In this document: positions 12,426 through 24,400 of the stretch, one piece after another
Position numbering within the stretch: position 1 is the first letter of the stretch
Layout: each line of letters starts with the position of its first letter
Assembly: GCA_902728285.1 (NCBI GenBank)
Contig: CACVBU010000616.1
Span: forward strand, 43,681 to 107,680
Reading direction: 5' to 3'
DNA: 64,000 nt
From: Clytia hemisphaerica
Lineage: Eukaryota > Cnidaria > Hydrozoa > Leptothecata > Clytiidae
Translations under genes and position numbers: made by a program
Notes under the pieces: model-generated
Seen by the model: only the letters and a program-made list of their open reading frames with translations
The model's database searches: none
What the model was told of the DNA's origin: nothing

Positions 12426-13427
12426 AAGGCAAACTTAAAATTCCGTACATCATAAAAATCATTAAAGCACCGATAACGCTATATTGTCTTTAGCCGTATC
12501 TTGGCCTTGTAAAAACTGGCTTGGTTAACCAGGCTAAACTTTACCCTCAGTGTGGTGGAAAGATTGCACTGCAAAACCATTTTCTCTGTAAAGTTAGAGC
12601 TGGAATATAGATTTTCTATCCCAAACTATGATTAGATAGAAATTTTCATCCACACTGAAGGAAAAAGCTCCACCGGGGTGGCATTGAGTCAGTGGTGTAT
12701 GTGCGTGAGAGAATGAAAACAACGCCCAAAAAGAAAAGAAAGATCATCGAATTTCAGCCTATATTCGATTAATTTGATTTTAATGATCAATGGCCTCATT
12801 TTTAATTTTTGGCCACTTTTTTAATTTCGCATAGCGAAAGTATTACGATCGTCTTTCGTGGCGGTGTAATGAAAAATTTAGAAAACGAAAGTAGTTGAAA
12901 CTTCTAGAACATTCTCGAAGATTCTAAAATATGGACTCACTCGCTAAGATAAAATTCAATGATTCCAGTCCGCAAGTGCTAGGTAGGTGGAACCAAGCAT
13001 TCGTAAACATTGCTTGTTTTTTAAAATGGCGGATTCGATCATGCTGTCAGACTTGCTCTGGATTTTTGTATTTTTATCATGTTTTTGATGTTTTTAGAGT
13101 ACTTAAAGAGGTTTATATTTGTTTTAGCATAGTATTTTATGTTTGTGTAGTTAGTAAATGCACCAATGAAGTGATATGAATCTTACAATTAGAGTTGCCC
13201 TTAAACATCACTACACACAACAACAAAATACAGACAAACACAACAGACAGGTATGATCTTCATTTTTACAGGTAGAATTATTTGTTGATATTTGATTAGG
13301 TTGTGTTGTAAGAAAGATTATCGTTTACTTAGCACTTAGTATTTCACAGAAGAATTCATAGCAGGGGGTGTCAGTCTATAAGATAAGTGATAGAAGCTAC
13401 CTGTTGATGTGTTAATTGTCATTTTCC

Positions 13428-13780
13428 AGACTCAATCAATGTCAATTGATGAGCGATGACTAATTATTATAACCAACTGATTGTTTGGATGTCGATCGAT
13501 TTCGATAATCGAGAATATTCTAACTGATAATAGATTAGTTTTTTAATCGATTGGACTCGATCGGCTGTCAATTGTGATCAATATCGAACATCTTTATAAT
13601 AAATCGATGGAAAATCGATCACAATTACAATTGATAGCCAGTCGAACTTCCCATAAAATCTTGATTATCGATTGTCTATCAATTATCGAAATCAAACGAT
13701 ATCCAATCCATTGATTATTTATTGATTAGTCATCGATTGGAAAAAGTTATCGATTTATCGATTGAGAGTCTGGCATGTTG
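13428..13780. mobile_element. ATCGATTG-iterated hairpin element, copy in unit 1
   Basis: Bounded by CCAGACTC (13428) and GAGTCTGG-like GAGAGTCTGG (about 13768-13777). The interior is almost wholly variants of ATCGATT / CAATTGAT in both orientations. The copy in unit 2 is near 17158-17510. A related stretch with the same words lies around 14490-14565 and 14825-15060. No target duplication recognised. Confidence 0.5.
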
Positions 13781-13782
13781 GA

Positions 13783-14330
13783 TTAGCGCTTCGTGGGATA
13801 GTGGTCATTGGACCTTGGCAGTTACATCAATATGCCAAAAACATTTTGTTCAACCACCTTCACTTCAAGATAGGCCACCATAGAATGAACTTCCTTTTAT
13901 AGGATGAACCATATTCATGTGGCTTTCAGCCTTGCACTCCATCACAGAGCCTATTTGAGATATTTTACTAACTACTGTAGCCCAGAGAGAAATTTTATAC
14001 CTTTATTATTTGAATGCACGCCTTTTTAATACTCAAATATAAAAAAATTTAAAAGATTTTAACTTGGTCATTAGTCAAAAAAGTCATTAAAATTGATTAG
14101 CCTATGCGATGGAGTGCAAGGCTGAAAGCCACATGAATATGGTTCATCCTATAAAAGGAAGTTCATTCTATGGTGGCCTATCTTGAAGTGAAGGTAGTTG
14201 AACAAAATGTTTTTGGCATATTGATGTAACTGCTTGGTTGCTACGCAGGCGTCAAAGTTTGAGATTCTCACTCACAGCGGTTCACTTGAAAAGTGATTGA
14301 GCCTTCACCCGGGTCAACCCAAATGAATGC
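13783..14330 (+). repeat. tRNA-derived SINE-like repeat interrupted by a foldback element (unit 1)
   Basis: GCGCTTCGTGGGATAGTGG (A-box-like) and GACCTTGG lie left of the foldback; TTGCTACGCAGGCGTC, a degenerate B-box and CACAGCGGTTCACTTG lie right. Joined, they align with the intact SINE-like repeat at 53353, so that repeat supplies the empty-site structure. The unit 2 copy is at about 17516-18062. Confidence 0.7.
13819..14232. mobile_element. Foldback element with 125-bp arms and invertible 164-bp centre, copy 1
   Basis: Arms 13819-13943 and 14108-14232 are inverted repeats with one visible mismatch (13855 C versus T in the other arm). Termini are CAGTTACATCAATATGCC. The element is flanked by CTTGG at 13814-13818 and 14233-14237, a 5-bp target duplication; the SINE at 53353 shows a single CTTGG at the same place. 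The centre 13944-14107 is the exact reverse complement of the centre of copy 2. No ORF. Confidence 0.9.
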
Positions 14331-14568
14331 CAGGAAAAACGGCAAGACTGTTGTTGAAGTCAATATCAAAATCTTACTGGAAAATTTGTATCAACTTTGC
14401 TTGAATACTGATTGTACAATGGATTTGAGTTTTGATTGATCAGATATATAACACTAAAGACAAACTTTTTTATACAGTGTCAGACTCCCACTCAAAACAA
14501 TTGATTCATTTTCAATCGATGACACATTGATAACAAATCAATTGACTGGATATCGATTGGTTCTGGTA

Positions 14569-14768
14569 CCGTAAGTTGGTCTAATGTCAACATCCCTCTT
14601 CTAATTCCGACACCCTTCCTTAGAGATAGGAATAATAGGAAGATTGGGATGACTTATAGACAAAGGTATTTTCCTCTCTTCTCGCGATTCTGACCTTGCA
14701 ATTATCCCTATCTTTAGAGAAGGTTGTCGAAATTAGAAGGGGGATGTTGACATTAGACCAACGTACAG
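14569..14768. mobile_element. 200-bp TA-flanked MITE with CCGTAAGTTGGTCTAATGTC termini (unit 1)
   Basis: Inverted ends, about 45 bp each, flanked by TA (14567-14568, 14769-14770); Tc1/mariner-type target. The same element occurs at 18301-18500 in the second duplication unit, and a diverged relative at 33035-33252. A half-end resembling it lies at about 37395-37455. Confidence 0.85.
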
Positions 14769-15073
14769 TAATTGATAGGTATTTGATAATGTTATACTAA
14801 TTATACTAATTATGACATTAAGGAAGGCTCAATTACATATTAGTTGATTGATTATTCAATGATTGGCTCTAAGATGATCAATCCAGATTGATTATTTAAC
14901 GGTTGCAAGTTTAATCAATCATCCAATCAATGATCAATACTCAAAATTTTCTAATAGGCTTCATTAACTATCGAATATTGGAACAATTTATTGGTTATTG
15001 ATAAAAAAAGAAGTCAATCCTGGTCAATCAAATTTGATCGACCTGCTCTGAAATCGATTTCCTACTAGTCGAT

Positions 15074-15363
15074 CCCGGGGGGGGGGGCACTCCAGGTAAG
15101 TGACCTACCGGACGTGTGGCCCTTAAGGGTAGGTTTTATGGACTTTGGAAAGTGCACTGTAAGGGTTGATTTGTGAGCAGTGGGAAAAATGCACTGTAAG
15201 GGTGTAAAATTTGGGAAAATACCAAATTTGGAGGTAAAATTTGAGAAATTTAAAAAAATTTTCAGCCAAATTTTTCCTGCACTGTAAGGGTCCAATTTTC
15301 TAGACTTGGTTTTTGGCCGAACGTACGGTCGTTTTCAAAATCGAGTGCCCCCCCCCCCCCGGG
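15074..15363. mobile_element. G-run/C-run-bounded element with CACTGTAAGGGT phrases (unit 1)
   Basis: The element begins CCC plus a G run plus CACTC and ends GAGTG plus a C run plus GGG. The flanks TAGTCGAT (15066-15073) and TAGTCAAT (15364-15371) form an 8-bp target duplication with one mismatch. The interior repeats GCACTGTAAGGGT three or more times. No ORF of note. Confidence 0.8.
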
Positions 15364-15649
15364 TAGTCAATCAGCAAATTCTCAAAAAATATGTAACACC
15401 ACGTCTCAATAATATGGATTCGAGGCAAGTAACACAGCAGTAACAAAGTTTTACCTTTAAGGTAAAACATTTTTGCAGAAAAAAAATTGGCCTTAAATTT
15501 AAATTAATTTCCATCAAATGTAAAATATTTATTCCAAATTTGTGCTTTTCGAGCCTTGAAACAGTTATTTTTGATTTATATCTACACGGCTGAAACATTT
15601 TAATAATTTTGTAAATAGTCAAAGATATTGCGGTTAGTGTAAAACGCAG

Positions 15650-15685
15650 GTCACAGGTCACAGGTCGCAGGTCACAGGTCACAGG
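15650..15685 (+). repeat. Short tandem repeat CAGGTCA(C) with a purine tract nearby
   Basis: Five or six tandem CAGGTCACAGGTCGC-type octamer/heptamer units at 15650-15685, duplicated at 19375-19412, followed some 60 bp later by a GA dinucleotide tract. Non-coding. Confidence 0.6.
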
Positions 15686-16010
15686 TCAACAAAGCGCAGA
15701 CCGGAAAAAAAAATAACATATACATAACATAACATCAATATGAGAGAGAGAGAGATGTACCATCCCTGCAAGGAATTTCCATCAAATTTAAAATATTTAT
15801 GTCATATTCCAAATTTGTGCTTTTCGAGCCATGAAACAGTTTTTTTATCTAATAGCAATATTTTGCCAAAAATTAAATTATTTTCATATTTATTTTTCAA
15901 GGCATCAGCAAAATAAATGCCCGTCAAAGTTGATTGTGTTTGATTTTGTTTCATTGAGATAGTATATATTATGTATTTGTCATTAAAGTCTGTCGTCTCA
16001 AAAGTATGTA

Positions 16011-16146
16011 CCTTAAAGGAAGAAATTTTGGCGGAAAGAAAATTTGGCGGATTTGGCGGATTCGGCCAAAATCCACCAAATTAAGTTCCCGCCAAAATTT
16101 CTTTTTTCCGCCATCCGCCAAATTGAATTCCCGCCAAATTAAACTT
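16011..16146. mobile_element. Truncated foldback element of the GGCGG-AATTTAATTTGG phrase family
   Basis: It begins CCTTAAAGGAAGAAATTTTG after TA (16009-16010) and carries repeated GCCAAATT/GGCGGA phrases in both orientations. It is cut by the tandem-duplication junction. The complete version is 19740-20041 plus 28931-28974. Confidence 0.75.
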
Positions 16147-17550
16147 AAAGGCAAGGCAAAGGCAAACTTAAAATTCCGTACATCATAAAAATCATTAAAG
16201 CACCGATAACGCTATATTGTCTTTAGCCGTATCTTGGCCTTGTAAAAACTGGCTTGGTTAACCAGGCTAAACTTTACCCTCAGTGTGGTGGAAAGATTGC
16301 ACTGCAAAACCATTTTCTCTGTAAAGTTAGAGCTGGAATATAGATTTTCTATCCCAAACTATGATTAGATAGAAATTTTCATCCACACTGAAGGAAAAAG
16401 CTCCACCGGGGTGGCATTGAGTCAGTGGTGTATGTGCGTGAGAGAATGAAAACAACGCCCAAAAAGAAAAGAAAGATCATCGAATTTCAGCCTATATTCG
16501 ATTAATTTGATTTTAATGATCAATGGCCTCATTTTAATTTTTGGCCACTTTTTTAATTTCGCATAGCGAAAGTATTACGATCGTCTTTCGTGGCGGTGTA
16601 ATGAAAAATTTAGAAAACGAAAGTAGTTGAAACTTCTAGAACATTCTCGAAGATTCTAAAATATGGACTCACTCGCTAAGATAAAATTCAATGATTCCAG
16701 TCCGCAAGTGCTAGGTAGGTGGAACCAAGCATTCGTAAACATTGCTTGTTTTTTAAAATGGCGGATTCGATCATGCTGTCAGACTTGCTCTGGATTTTTG
16801 TATTTTTATCATGTTTTTGATGTTTTTAGAGTACTTAAAGAGGTTTATATTTGTTTTAGCATAGTATTTTATGTTTGTGTAGTTAGTAAATGCACCAATG
16901 AAGTGATATGAATCTTACAATTAGAGTTGCCCTTAAACATCACTACACACAACAACAAAATACAGACAAACACAACAGACAGGTATGATCTTCATTTTTA
17001 CAGGTAGAATTATTTGTTGATATTTGATTAGGTTGTGTTGTAAGAAAGATTATCGTTTACTTAGCACTTAGTATTTCACAGAAGAATTCATAGCAGGGGG
17101 TGTCAGTCTATAAGATAAGTGATAGAAGCTACCTGTTGATGTGTTAATTGTCATTTTCCAGACTCAATCAATGTCAATTGATGAGCGATGACTAATTATT
17201 ATAACCAACTGATTGTTTGGATGTCGATCGATTTCGATAATCGAGAATATTCTAACTGATAATAGATTAGTTTTTTAATCGATTGGACTCGATCGGCTGT
17301 CAATTGTGATCAATATCGAACATCTTTATAATAAATCGATGGAAAATCGATCACAATTACAATTGATAGCCAGTCGAACTTCCCATAAAATCTTGATTAT
17401 CGATTGTCTATCAATTATCGAAATCAAACGATATCCAATCCATTGATTATTTATTGATTAGTCATCGATTGGAAAAAGTTATCGATTTATCGATTGAGAG
17501 TCTGGCATGTTGGATTAGCGCTTCGTGGGATAGTGGTCATTGGACCTTGG

Positions 17551-17964
17551 CAGTTACATCAATATGCCAAAAACATTTTGTTCAACCACCTTCACTTCAA
17601 GATAGGCCACCATAGAATGAACTTCCTTTTATAGGATGAACCATATTCATGTGGCTTTCAGCCTTGCACTCCATCGCATAGGCTAATCAATTTTAATGAC
17701 TTTTTTGACTAATGACCAAGTTAAAATCTTTTAAATTTTTTTATATTTGAGTATTAAAAAGGCGTGCATTCAAATAATAAAGGTATAAAATTTCTCTCTG
17801 GGCTACAGTAGTTAGTAAAATATCTCAAATAGGCTCTGTGATGGAGTGCAAGGCTGAAAGCCACATGAATATGGTTCATCCTATAAAAGGAAGTTCATTC
17901 TATGGTGGCCTATCTTGAAGTGAAGGTAGTTGAACAAAATGTTTTTGGCATATTGATGTAACTG
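17551..17964. mobile_element. Foldback element, copy 2 with inverted centre
   Basis: Same arms (17551-17675 and 17840-17964), same CTTGG flanks and the arm mismatch in the same place as copy 1, but the 164-bp centre 17676-17839 runs in the opposite direction. Confidence 0.92.
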
Positions 17965-18300
17965 CTTGGTTGCTACGCAGGCGTCAAAGTTTGAGATTCT
18001 CACTCACAGCGGTTCACTTGAAAAGTGATTGAGCCTTCACCCGGGTCAACCCAAATGAATGCCAGGAAAAACGGCAAGACTGTTGTTGAAGTCAATATCA
18101 AAATCTTACTGGAAAATTTGTATCAACTTTGCTTGAATACTGATTGTACAATGGATTTGAGTTTTGATTGATCAGATATATAACACTAAAGACAAACTTT
18201 TTTATACAGTGTCAGACTCCCACTCAAAACAATTGATTCATTTTCAATCGATGACACATTGATAACAAATCAATTGACTGGATATCGATTGGTTCTGGTA

Positions 18301-18500
18301 CCGTAAGTTGGTCTAATGTCAACATCCCTCTTCTAATTCCGACACCCTTCCTTAGAGATAGGAATAATAGGAAGATTGGGATGACTTATAGACAAAGGTA
18401 TTTTCCTCTCTTCTCGCGATTCTGACCTTGCAATTATCCCTATCTTTAGAGAAGGTTGTCGAAATTAGAAGGGGGATGTTGACATTAGACCAACGTACAG
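18301..18500. mobile_element. 200-bp TA-flanked MITE (unit 2 copy)
   Basis: Identical in structure to 14569-14768; carried there by the tandem duplication rather than by independent insertion. Confidence 0.85.
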
Positions 18501-18807
18501 TAATTGATAGGTATTTGATAATGTTATACTAATTATACTAATTATGACATTAAGGAAGGCTCAATTACATTATTAGTTGATTGATTATTCAATGATTGGC
18601 TCTAAGATGATCAATCCAGATTGATTATTTAACGGTTGCAAGTTTAATCAATCATCCAATCAATGATCAATACTCAAAATTTTCTAATAGGCTTCATTAA
18701 CTATCGAATATTGGAACAAATTTATTGGTTATTGATAAAAAAAGAAGTCAATCCTGGTCAATCAAATTTGATCGACCTGCTCTGAAATCGATTTCCTACT
18801 AGTCGAT

Positions 18808-19093
18808 CCCGGGGGGGGGGGCACTCCAGGTAAGTGACCTACCGGACGTGTGGCCCTTAAGGGTAGGTTTTATGGACTTTGGAAAGTGCACTGTAAGGGT
18901 TGATTTGTGAGCAGTGGGAAAAATGCACTGTAAGGGTGTAAAATTTGGGAAAATACCAAATTTGGAGGTAAAATTTGAGAAATTTAAAAAAATTTTCAGC
19001 CAAATTTTTCCTGCACTGTAAGGGTCCAATTTTCTAGACTTGGTTTTTGGCCGAACGTACGGTCGTTTTCAAAATCGAGTGCCCCCCCCCGGG
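18808..19093. mobile_element. G-run/C-run-bounded element (unit 2 copy)
   Basis: Copy of 15074-15363 with a shorter C run; same flanking 8-mers at 18800-18807 and 19094-19101. Confidence 0.8.
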
Positions 19094-19739
19094 TAGTCAA
19101 TCAGCAAATTCTCAAAAAATATGTAACACCACGTCTCAATAATATGGATTCGAGGCAAGTAACACAGCAGTAACAAAGTTTTACCTTTAAGGTAAAACAT
19201 TTTTGCAGAAAAAAAATTGGCCTTAAATTTAAATTAATTTCCATCAAATGTAAAATATTTATTCCAAATTTGTGCTTTTCGAGCCTTGAAACAGTTATTT
19301 TTGATTTATATCTACACGGCTGAAACATTTAATATTTTTGTAAATAGTCAAAGATATTGCGGTTAGTGTAAAACGCAGGTCACAGGTCACAGGTCGCAGG
19401 TCACAGGTCACAGGTCAACAAAGCGCAGACCGGAAAAAAAAATAACATATACATAACATAACATCAATATGAGAGAGAGAGAGATGTACCATCCCTGCAA
19501 GGAATTTCCATCAAATTTAAAATATTTATGTCATATTCCAAATTTGTGCTTTTCGAGCCATGAAACAGTTTTTTTATCTAATAGCAATATTTTGCCAAAA
19601 ATTAAATTATTTTCATATTTATTTTTCAAGGCATCAGCAAAATAAATGCCCGTCAAAGTTGATTGTGTTTGATTTTGTTTCATTGAGATAGTATATATTA
19701 TGTATTTGTCATTAAAGTCTGTCGTCTCAAAAGTATGTA

Positions 19740-20041
19740 CCTTAAAGGAAGAAATTTTGGCGGAAAGAAAATTTGGCGGATTTGGCGGATTCGGCCAAAA
19801 TCCACCAAATTAAGTTCCCGCCAAAATTTCTTTTTTCCGCCATCCGCCAAATTGAATTCCCGCCAAATTAAACTTTTTGAAAATATGATCTCTTTTAAGG
19901 TGTTTTTGCATTTTTTTGCTGTTTTTACGCCATTTTAAGGATAAAATTTTCAGCAAACGCCAAATTAAATTCCCACCAAATTTAGTTTTTTCGTCCATCC
20001 GCCAAATTAAATTCCATCTAAAAAACTTTTTCGGCCATCCG
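19740..20041. mobile_element. Foldback element (same family), left part, split by the BEL insertion
   Basis: Starts after TA with CCTTAAAGGAAGAAATTTTG; the matching inverted end lies at 28945-28970 beyond the BEL element. The interior is iterated CGCCAAATTAAATTCCCGCC-type phrases. The BEL target ATCCG (20037-20041) lies in it. Confidence 0.8.
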
Positions 20042-20666
20042 TGTTGTGGGAACAGCGAATTGAGACGAGTCAGTACGTGACGTGTTTGTAACAGTGCGTT
20101 CAAACTAAGAACAAAAGAAAATTCTTTGGTCACAAATCTTATCAAAATTTGTACAAAATCAAATCAAAAATTGTCCTCAATCTGATAGAATAAATATTCA
20201 CAAATCTCAGTGAAAATAGAAAATATTGTTTGACAAGCCAAATATTCTAAGTCTAGAAAATAGGGCAAAAATATCAAACTTAATAAAATGAAATATTATC
20301 TTACCAGCGTGCGACTGCATAAATGCTGTGTATAAAACGTCTCAAGAACACTACACCACAATTGCAAGGTGACAGTGAAAAGTTATCAATATTGTTCATC
20401 AAACATAAAATCAAAGACAAAAAATGTTGACATCGTCAACTCTCAACAACCTTATCTCAAAAGTTGCAAGAAAGATTCCGTTCTATAAAAAGAATCTAAC
20501 GCCTACAAAAAATTAATAGCTTTCTCCATCGTATGGTCATTAACTTGATCTCCAAATGAAAGTCATTAAATTTTTATCGAGGCTCTCCCATGGAGAGCAA
20601 CAAGTTCGTAATTACTTTCCCTTGAGAATTTGGGTTTCATCGATAATTACGTTTACTCACTCGACA
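20042..20666 (-). repeat. 3' LTR of the BEL/Pao element
   Basis: 625 bp. On the element strand it begins TGTCGAGTGAG and ends CCCACAACA, the usual TG...CA ends. Differences from the 5' LTR: position 20168 (A versus G at 28432) and the terminal base. Confidence 0.95.
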
Positions 20667-20680
20667 CTCCCCACCATGAA
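20667..20680 (-). promoter_or_regulatory. Polypurine tract of the BEL/Pao element
   Basis: On the minus strand the sequence GGTGGGGAG directly precedes the 3' LTR, where plus-strand DNA synthesis would be primed. Confidence 0.75.
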
Positions 20681-20799
20681 ACAATCAAAGTTCGAAAGGG
20701 TGTGTCAAAACAACAACAATTTTCTCAATACATAAGTAACTCTGACATCGTCAGAACCCAGTTGTCGAACATCACCAAATTGAAATGAATGTTGATCGT

Positions 20800-21209
20800 C
20801 ACGAAATTGAACGAGTGTCGCAGATCACGAAATTGAACGAGTGTTGCACATCACGAAATTGAACGAGTGTTGCACATCACGAAACGAGTGTTGCACATCA
20901 CGAAATTGAACGAGTGTTGCACATCACGAAATTGAACGAGTGTTGTACATCACGAAATTGAACGAGTGTTGCACATCACGAAATTGAACGAGTGTTGCAC
21001 ATCACGAAATTGAACGAGTGTTGCACATCACGAAATTGAACGAGTGTTGTACATCACGAAATTGAACGAGTGTTGCACATCACGAAATTGAACGAGTGTT
21101 GTACATCACGAAATTGAACGAGTGTTGTACATCACGAAATTGAACGAGTGTTGCACATCACGAAATTGAACGAGTGTTGTACATCACAAAATTGAACGAG
21201 TTGATCACC
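20800..21209 (-). repeat. 26-bp minisatellite inside the BEL element
   Basis: Fifteen units of CACGAAATTGAACGAGTGTT plus GCACAT or GTACAT, one of them shortened to 21 bp, then a degenerate sixteenth. It lies between the Gag-Pol stop and the 3' LTR. Units abut with no unique spacers. It could expand and contract freely, being outside the ORF. Confidence 0.97.
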
Positions 21210-21460
21210 AATGAATCTAAATAAACTCAGCTTCAGAGAAGTTATCATAGGTTCTCAACATAGGGACTTCATGCATAACGTTGGCTTTGCTCAGTCAACG
21301 ATATTGTAACATCACCGATGTCAAATTTGAATGCCTTGTAACGTCGATGTGAAGCGTCGACGTCATCTTGTAAAAATCACGAACACGAGTAGTATCAGTA
21401 GTATGTACAGTAATGAAAATAAGTAATACATCACCTGGAATAGCTGCAACGACGAAATCA

Positions 21461-24400
21461 TCAGTTGCTCCAGTGGAAACGAGAGTCAGCGAGTGCAGCC
21501 ATTGTACCGAGCTCTTTCATAATGTCAATCTCATCAAACGATCTGATGAGAACGAGTGAACGAATGGCGCGTTTGGTGAGTCGGAATGCTTGTTCCTGAT
21601 GGTTTTTGTACTTGACAGTTGCTTGTCTGATGACATCATCTTTGCCCTTGTGGACACTGTCAATCATCCCATATTGATAGGTGTTGTTGATGTTGGATTC
21701 GTGCTTGAGAAATAGCACGATATCTCCTTTTGATGGTTGTCCGTCTGAAGTGAACCACTTCTCCTGTGACAAAAGCTTGGGTACATGAGTTGACAGCCAA
21801 ACTTCAAACCATGCGTCGAAACATTGTTGGTTGGCATCCAAGATTTTGTTTGGGTGAATTGTTGTTAGCATCTCTCCTTCAGGGCTTCGCTCATTGTTTC
21901 GTCCTAAGCGAAGTCTGTTTGGGGTGAGTAGATCCATCGACTCGAAATCTGAAACTTCATTTCTGATCCCAATAGGTTGATTGTTGATGCAATTGGCAAT
22001 CTGAGAGGACAAAGTCTCCCATTGAAGCAATGATAAACGTTCATTGGAGATGCTTCGTTCTAATGACTTGTTGATTTCTTGAATTCGTCTTTCCACTTTC
22101 CCATGGAAATTATGGCCACCTACTGGACATGAGTTGAATTCGACTTCCACATCTTGATGTAGCTGATTCACAGTATCCTTGAATTTCAGTCTCATATCTT
22201 TGCAACCCTTGAGCAATTGACTTCCTTCGTCACAGTAGAGGGTTTTTGGAAAGCCTGCATCACTGGCGAAACGAATGAAGGCTTGTAAGAAAGCAGGTGT
22301 AGAATAATCGTCCATGACTTTAATTGAAGTTGACGAGGTAGTTGAGCAGCAAAATACTACAAGCCAGATTTTGATCGTGGCTCGTTTGTTGTGTGGAGAG
22401 AATGCTTTGTATGGACCCGATAGATCAACTTGACACATGTAAAACGCAGGAGCAACAGTGAGTCTTGAGCTTGGAATTGGACCCATAGCAACTTCGATAG
22501 TTTTCTTCTCAAGGTACCTGCATCTAGGACACGATCGTTTGATAGCTTTGATGATTGATCTAACTTCCAATATGTAAGCATGTCTGAGTACGGCTCTCAA
22601 AGTTGTTTCTATTCCCCGATGAGAAGCATTCTGGTCATTCCAGTGTACGTCATTAACAATGGCGTATGCAACAGGTGAGTGTTTATCAACCAAGGGGACG
22701 CAGAAGCTTGTGGATGAGAGATCTTTCATTGCCTTTGTAAATCTTCCGGTAACAGTGATGTCATCACATGTTAAGACTCTTCCGGTGTAAATGAGAACTC
22801 CATCTTTCATCCTTGAAATCTTCTCATACTTTTTCTTTGGCAGAAAGTGTTGAATCTCTGCCGTGCATTTCTTGAAGTAGTAAGATTTGGCTTTGTCAGT
22901 GTCAGATGTCGATACAACTTTGCACCATGGGTGGGACTTCAGTTTGGAAGGATTAACGTTACGTGAAAGGATCTTGCGGATGAACTTCATAACCATTGTC
23001 ATTAGCCTGATTACTTTGCTGTATGAGTGTTTGTTTGGATCAATGATATACTGTAAAAAATCGAAGTGTTTTTTAACTTCAGAAGGTACTGATTGGTTAC
23101 TCAAGAATGTTGATTCCTGAGGATATGTTTCTTTGTTGGCTTCTGTTATCTGGGATGCATCAAGCTTCAAGCTGTTGATTGGAGTGACTGGAAATTCAGA
23201 TTGATCTTTCGACATCCATTCATATCCGTTAATCCAATCAGAATCCATTGATATATCCTCAATTGAGCATCCTCTTCTGGTTCCCAAGTCAGCAATCATG
23301 TTCTTGGATGATACATAGTACCAGTCAGATGGTTGGGAGAAACGACGAATCTCAATCACTCTGGCCCTAACCCATTGTTTGAGTGGTTTTTTATCATTGC
23401 TAATCCAGTGCAGTACAACTTGGCTGTCACAAAGTTTCATAGACGACTTATGAAGATCTCCAAGTGATCTCTTTACGACCTCACTGGTGTGAATGTTGAG
23501 TAGAGCTGCAATCATCTCAGCTCTTGGTTGGGAGGTATGATCAGGAAGGATTTTTGACCTGGCAAACAGAAGTTGACAGCAGTAATCACCACTACGCTTT
23601 TTGATCCTTGAATAGATGGCTGAGCAGGCAATACTTGAACTGGCATCACCTGTGTCAATCGTTTCAATCGATAATGATTCGGCATCCTCAGGTACAACAC
23701 ATCTCTTGAAGTAAACTGTTTTCATCTCTTGCATCATTTGGAAGTTGTTTATCCAAGTTGGTCTCAGCTCCTTTGGAATAGCATCATCCCAGTCAAGCTT
23801 GTGGATGACTAAGTCATGAAGGTCTAATTTGAATCCTGCTGAAATTGGCGTCATCTTTCCAAGAAGGTCGTATATCTCTCCTACCTTGGAGGCACAATGG
23901 CGTTTGGTTAATCGTTCTGGAATTGAATTATCACTGACAGGTGGTTTCCTCCCACGTTTGCGTTTGGCAAAATTCAATTCTCCAATGTTCAACAATATCA
24001 CATCGTCTTTTGGAAACCATTTGAGTCCAGCAACAACCAGTGACTTGCCATCATCAGACAAGTTCTCCTTTGGATTCTCACCGGATAAAGTAATGCCTTT
24101 CATAGACGACTTATGAAGATCTCCAAGTGATCTCTTTACGACCTCACTGGTGTGAATGTTGAGTGGAGCTGCAATCATCTCAGCTCTTGGTTGGGAGGTA
24201 TGATCAGGAAGGATTTTTGACCTGGCAAACAGAAGTTGACAGCAGTAATCACCACTACGCTTTTTGATCCTTGAATAGATGGCTGAGCAGGCAATACTTG
24301 AACTGGCATCACCTGTGTCAATCGTTTCAATCGATAATGATTCGGCATCCTCAGGTACAACACATCTCTTGAAGTAAACTGTTTTCATCTCTTGCATCAT

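Larger units (their letters stand above)
12426..16146 (+). repeat. 3.7-kb tandem duplication, unit 1
   Basis: Unit 1 (3721 bp) and unit 2 (16159-19875) are nearly identical. I noticed only single-base indels in homopolymers, a C-run length change and a few substitutions, apart from an inverted 164-bp block. Unit 1 stops part-way into a foldback element, then 12 bp of filler (AAAGGCAAGGCA) precede unit 2. The copies hold a repeat related to 58150-58390, an ATCGATT-rich hairpin, a SINE-like repeat, a foldback element, a TA-type MITE and a G/C-run element. The 82-codon ORF present in each (12931, 16663) has no protein-like features. Confidence 0.95.
16159..19875 (+). repeat. 3.7-kb tandem duplication, unit 2
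   Basis: Second copy (3717 bp) of 12426-16146; it continues uninterrupted into the full foldback element that was the BEL target. Small differences from unit 1 include one T fewer near 16535, one extra T near 18570, one extra A near 18720, and a shorter C run near 19085. Confidence 0.95.

Noticed and set aside
12931-13179. 82-codon ORF present in both duplication units
   Set aside because: Identical because of the duplication; the diverged copy near 58150 does not keep the frame and no domain is seen.
15074-15363. Telomere-like repeats (TAAGGGT words)
   Set aside because: The words are irregularly spaced inside a bounded element with target duplications and are not a uniform hexamer array.
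20800-21209. CRISPR array
   Set aside because: The 26-bp units abut with no unique spacers, and the genome is animal; it is a minisatellite.
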